DNA of 64,000 bases from Nematostella vectensis (Eukaryota > Cnidaria > Anthozoa > Actiniaria > Edwardsiidae), in the NCBI RefSeq assembly GCF_932526225.1, contig NC_064035.1, forward strand, positions 6,633,501 through 6,697,500, given 5' to 3'. Position 1 is the first letter of the stretch; each line of letters starts with the position of its first letter. The translations under genes were made by a program, and so were the position numbers. The notes under the pieces are model-generated. The model was not told where the DNA came from, made no database searches, and saw nothing but the letters and a program-made list of their open reading frames with translations. Shown here one piece after another: positions 61,060 through 64,000 of this stretch.

Positions 61060-62345
61060 ATTTTTTTAATCAAAACAATACTCCGACAAGCTTTGCCCTT
61101 GTGCAGAATAGGTCATGGATGTAACGGCATTCCACAGATTTAATATAATATATTTAGACTGTTTAGATGCCATACTGTAATTTTTATGTATTGATTTAGT
61201 GGCGATTCTCTCCTTCATTGGACCGAATATTCAGAAAAATATCTGGAAATAAAAATCCAAAAATATATCTCCTTTCATGCATTACATATTGGTGCACCCA
61301 CCATTTACCATATAGTGGCCTTGTTGTTGGTGGCCTACTCCAAAATGAATGCAATGAAGAAAAAACAAATTGATTTTGGAAGCAAATCCTAAAAAAAAAC
61401 ATCTAAGGCATCACTGACAGTGCTAAAATGCTAACTTCTAATTTCAAACCAAACCCTTTCATTGATCTATGTTTGGGGTAGAGAGGAAGGAAAGAATATC
61501 AATTGACTAAAAAATAGTCGACGGTGGAGGAGATATAAAGGGAATTGACTCAACTTGAAAGGTTTGTTGAAAAAAATATAACAGTAATGAACATAATTTG
61601 ATTGAGCATTTCTTGACATTTCCCCTTTCCCATTATCCTTACCCTTTCATCACCACAGGCCTCTAAACAGGCCATGTCTATGCTATCCAAGCTATGTGAA
61701 CAGAATTCTATTATTGAAAAAGAACAAGGTTGTTGCTAGTGTTATAAAGTTTAAGTATCTTGCCCTAAAAAACCCTTTCCTTAATAAAAGTTTCATTAAT
61801 GTACATTTGTAAAGCTACATTCTGACAAGCTTTGTCCTTGCAAAGAACAAGTAATGGATGAAACAGGATTTCAAAGATAGAATATATTGTCAGACACAAT
61901 TTTAGATAAGATGCAATACTCAAGTTTTAATGTACCATTTTAAGTGGTGATTTTCCATCCCCATGGGAATTAATATCTACAAATATACATCCAGTAATGC
62001 ATTATATTTTGGTGTTTTTAGAAACCCTGGATCCAACCATTCCAATGAAATAAATCTAAACCTTTAAAATAAATGTAATGGAAAATGAAAGGAAATCCTA
62101 AAAAGAAGATATAAGTGAAAGTACTAAATGAAAATTTCTAATTTAAAAATCAAATCTGTTTACTAATTTATTTTTGGTGTAGAGGGGAAATAGCAAAGAG
62201 CATCAATTGCATAAAAATAGTCAACATGGAGAAGGAAAGGAAGAAATATGACTCTTCTTTAAATGTTTGAAAAGAAAATATAATAACAATAATGTGATAA
62301 TTATATTCAGTACTTTCCGAAAATATCCCCTTTCCCATTATCTTT
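61060..62345. repeat. diverged tandem duplication, period about 705-740 bp
   Basis: Copy A (about 61060-61640) and copy B (about 61800-62345) share ordered blocks. These include GACAAGCTTTG (61085 and 61824), GTGGTGATT-like and ATGCATTA segments, CTTCTAATTT, GTAGAGAGGAAG-like and TCCCCTTTCCCATTATC (61621 and 62326). There is no coding content in either. Confidence 0.6.
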
Positions 62346-62471
62346 AGGTTAATAAAGATACAGATTTATTATTTAAAAAGCAAAAGTTTGTTTTTAGTTT
62401 TATATAATATAAGTATCTTGTTCTAAAAAAAACCCTATTGAGTGTGTACTGCTGAATCACATAGTAATGCC

Positions 62472-62673
62472 CTAGTCATTTGAGCCCCCTCCCTTATGGT
62501 CCTGGGGAAGTCAGGGGTTAATGTGGGGTTTTAGATTACTTTTTAACCAGAATATATCAAGAGGGGTGGTGGTATTGACTGTTTTTGACTCTTAACTTGG
62601 AAACAGGCTTTTATTAAAGTCTAATCCCCCACCCTTTCCTGGGACCATGTGTGTGGGGGTATCAAATGACTAG
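62472..62673. mobile_element. about 200-bp MITE with imperfect TIRs
   Basis: CTAGTCATTTGAGCCCCCTC at 62472 and the reverse complement of CTAGTCATTTGATACCCCCA at 62673 form the ends. Inside these, inverted ATGGTCC and CCTGGG-type segments extend the similarity. No clear target duplication and no coding content. Confidence 0.6.
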
Positions 62674-63523
62674 TGAATAAGAACTCCCTACTGTCTTTCA
62701 GACATGTCTTTCAAGACATGGTTTTCAATTCTCATGTCATCCAGTCTTTAGCATTCATCTTGGCCCTCAGGTAGTCCCTGGTTCATAAAAGAGTAACATT
62801 TCTTTCAAAACAATCTTTTCATCAAGACATTTATAATCTGACTAATTTCCACAAATATTTGAAAAAATAATAATAAACACATGAGATGTAAGATGCAGAC
62901 AATAACAATACATATTGGCAACAGGGGTTGAATTTTGTTTTGTTTTTATCCTCGGTAAGGAAACTTTCTCTTGTAAGTTGAAAAAGTTGCTGTATCTTCT
63001 AAGGATATCTATCTTCTTAGGACTAAGAGCACATGATTTAAAGACAAGAACGGTCTTCTTTACCAGTATATGACAAATGCAACACGATATTGGTTAGCCT
63101 TTATGAAATATTTCAACAGAATCAAGAATAAAGATAGAACAAAGAATGTCAAAACAAAATGTGTTATGCTCATTCTCAAAGCAAACAAAAAGGACAACAA
63201 AAAGCCCAATAACTGTCATATCCTCAATAGACAAAAGAAATAGTCGTCTGAAACTCACCTTGAATTTTGTCGCTTTTTTGTGGTTTTGTTCGCTTTTTAA
63301 TGTGAACTATTACTTACTTAAATTTACTAGCAAAAACCAGACATATCCTTACATAAATCTTGGCGTGATTGAATGTTAGTAGATCTCCTCTAATTGACTT
63401 TATCCTTAAGTCACAAAATTTGAGGCAAAAAGAAATAATCAACGCATGACAAGAACTTTTCCCTTGCTCTGTGCTTGTATTTAGCCGCCATTACGGGGCC
63501 GAGTGAGGCCTGGGAGTTGCGCG

Positions 63524-63528
63524 GCTGA

Positions 63529-63565
<37 letters not shown>
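63524..63565. repeat. GGCT/CTGA tetranucleotide microsatellite
   Basis: GACTGACTGGCTGGCTGGCT continues as about nine GGCT units. Confidence 0.95.
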
Positions 63566-63649
63566 GAGTGACACCACAGGGTACCCGCGCGATGACCACA
63601 AAACCAAGTCGCATAGTTATACCATATTTCTATACCTATGGAGCTCCGC

Positions 63650-63668
63650 GCGCGGCCTACGGCCGCGC
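63650..63668. repeat. GC-rich 8-bp-arm hairpin
   Basis: GCGCGGCC TAC GGCCGCGC in an otherwise AT-rich stretch. Confidence 0.7.
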
Positions 63669-64000
63669 TGGCTCCGCTACAAGCGTAACGAGCTATTGTC
63701 TTCGTGCCGCCACAGGAACAAAGCCTTGTTATACAACAGCTGAACTATTCAATTTCATCATAACAGCCATTCAAATTTCACGCCCTATTTTCATGTTAAT
63801 TTTATACATAGATAGTATATAAGTGATGGTAGTAATATATTCTTAATAAATCTCCTAATGAGTGGGCAACCACGAAACAGGCTTGTAGAGATGAAACAGT
63901 AGTTATAATGCGTATATATATATATAATTGTAGACAATCACGCAAATCGTGTTTTTTGTTGCGTTTATTATCAGGACACACTGGACATTGTCTACGCATC

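Overview
The window is animal nuclear DNA. It has long AT-rich introns with GT/AG junctions, one-to-many-exon genes whose exons join in phase, many minisatellites, and small terminal-inverted-repeat (TIR) elements. The gene set (Par-3, glycyl-tRNA synthetase, an Elk-type K+ channel, an HLX/H2.0-class homeobox gene) and the divergence of the proteins suggest a cnidarian, most likely a sea anemone such as Nematostella. That species call is inference. I ran no database search; product names rest on recognised family motifs and on exon-by-exon frame checks.

Layout. (1) 1-6 kb: minisatellites, a small hAT-like MITE with a perfect 8-bp target duplication, and a minus-strand HLX-like homeobox gene (homeodomain exon 2012-2311, likely first exon with an eh1 repressor motif 5551-5974). 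Its intron holds a 34-bp minisatellite of about 33 copies. (2) 6-12.7 kb: gene-poor. A TIR element (8005-9045) carries a nested insertion with two direct-repeat copies of a type I hammerhead ribozyme 349 bp apart, bounded by a 14-bp duplication. This is a candidate metazoan retrozyme. (3) 12.7-30.1 kb: the Par-3 polarity scaffold gene on the minus strand. Sixteen exons sum to 3972 nt (1323 aa) with all phases consistent: N-terminal oligomerisation domain, three PDZ domains and the conserved aPKC target motif. One intron contains a 4.86-kb hAT-like element made largely of two opposed minisatellite arrays. (4) 32.0-40.8 kb: glycyl-tRNA synthetase on the plus strand. Eighteen exons sum to 2235 nt (744 aa), with two candidate start codons suited to mitochondrial and cytosolic forms. 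(5) 42.0-58.3 kb: an Elk-type (KCNH3/4/8-like) voltage-gated K+ channel on the minus strand. Twelve exons sum to 4830 nt (1609 aa), with PAS, S1-S6, cyclic-nucleotide-binding homology domain and a very long single-exon C-terminus. (6) 58.3-64 kb: intergenic, with a diverged tandem duplication, a MITE and microsatellites.

Par-3 and GARS are head to head about 1.9 kb apart. GARS and the K+ channel gene are tail to tail about 1.1 kb apart. The genes have unrelated jobs (cell polarity, translation, excitability, transcription) and do not form a functional cluster. The most unusual biology is in the non-coding part: the hammerhead-bearing element, the giant inverted minisatellite element, a strong 95-nt hairpin and a CACGTG-rich tandem repeat in channel introns.
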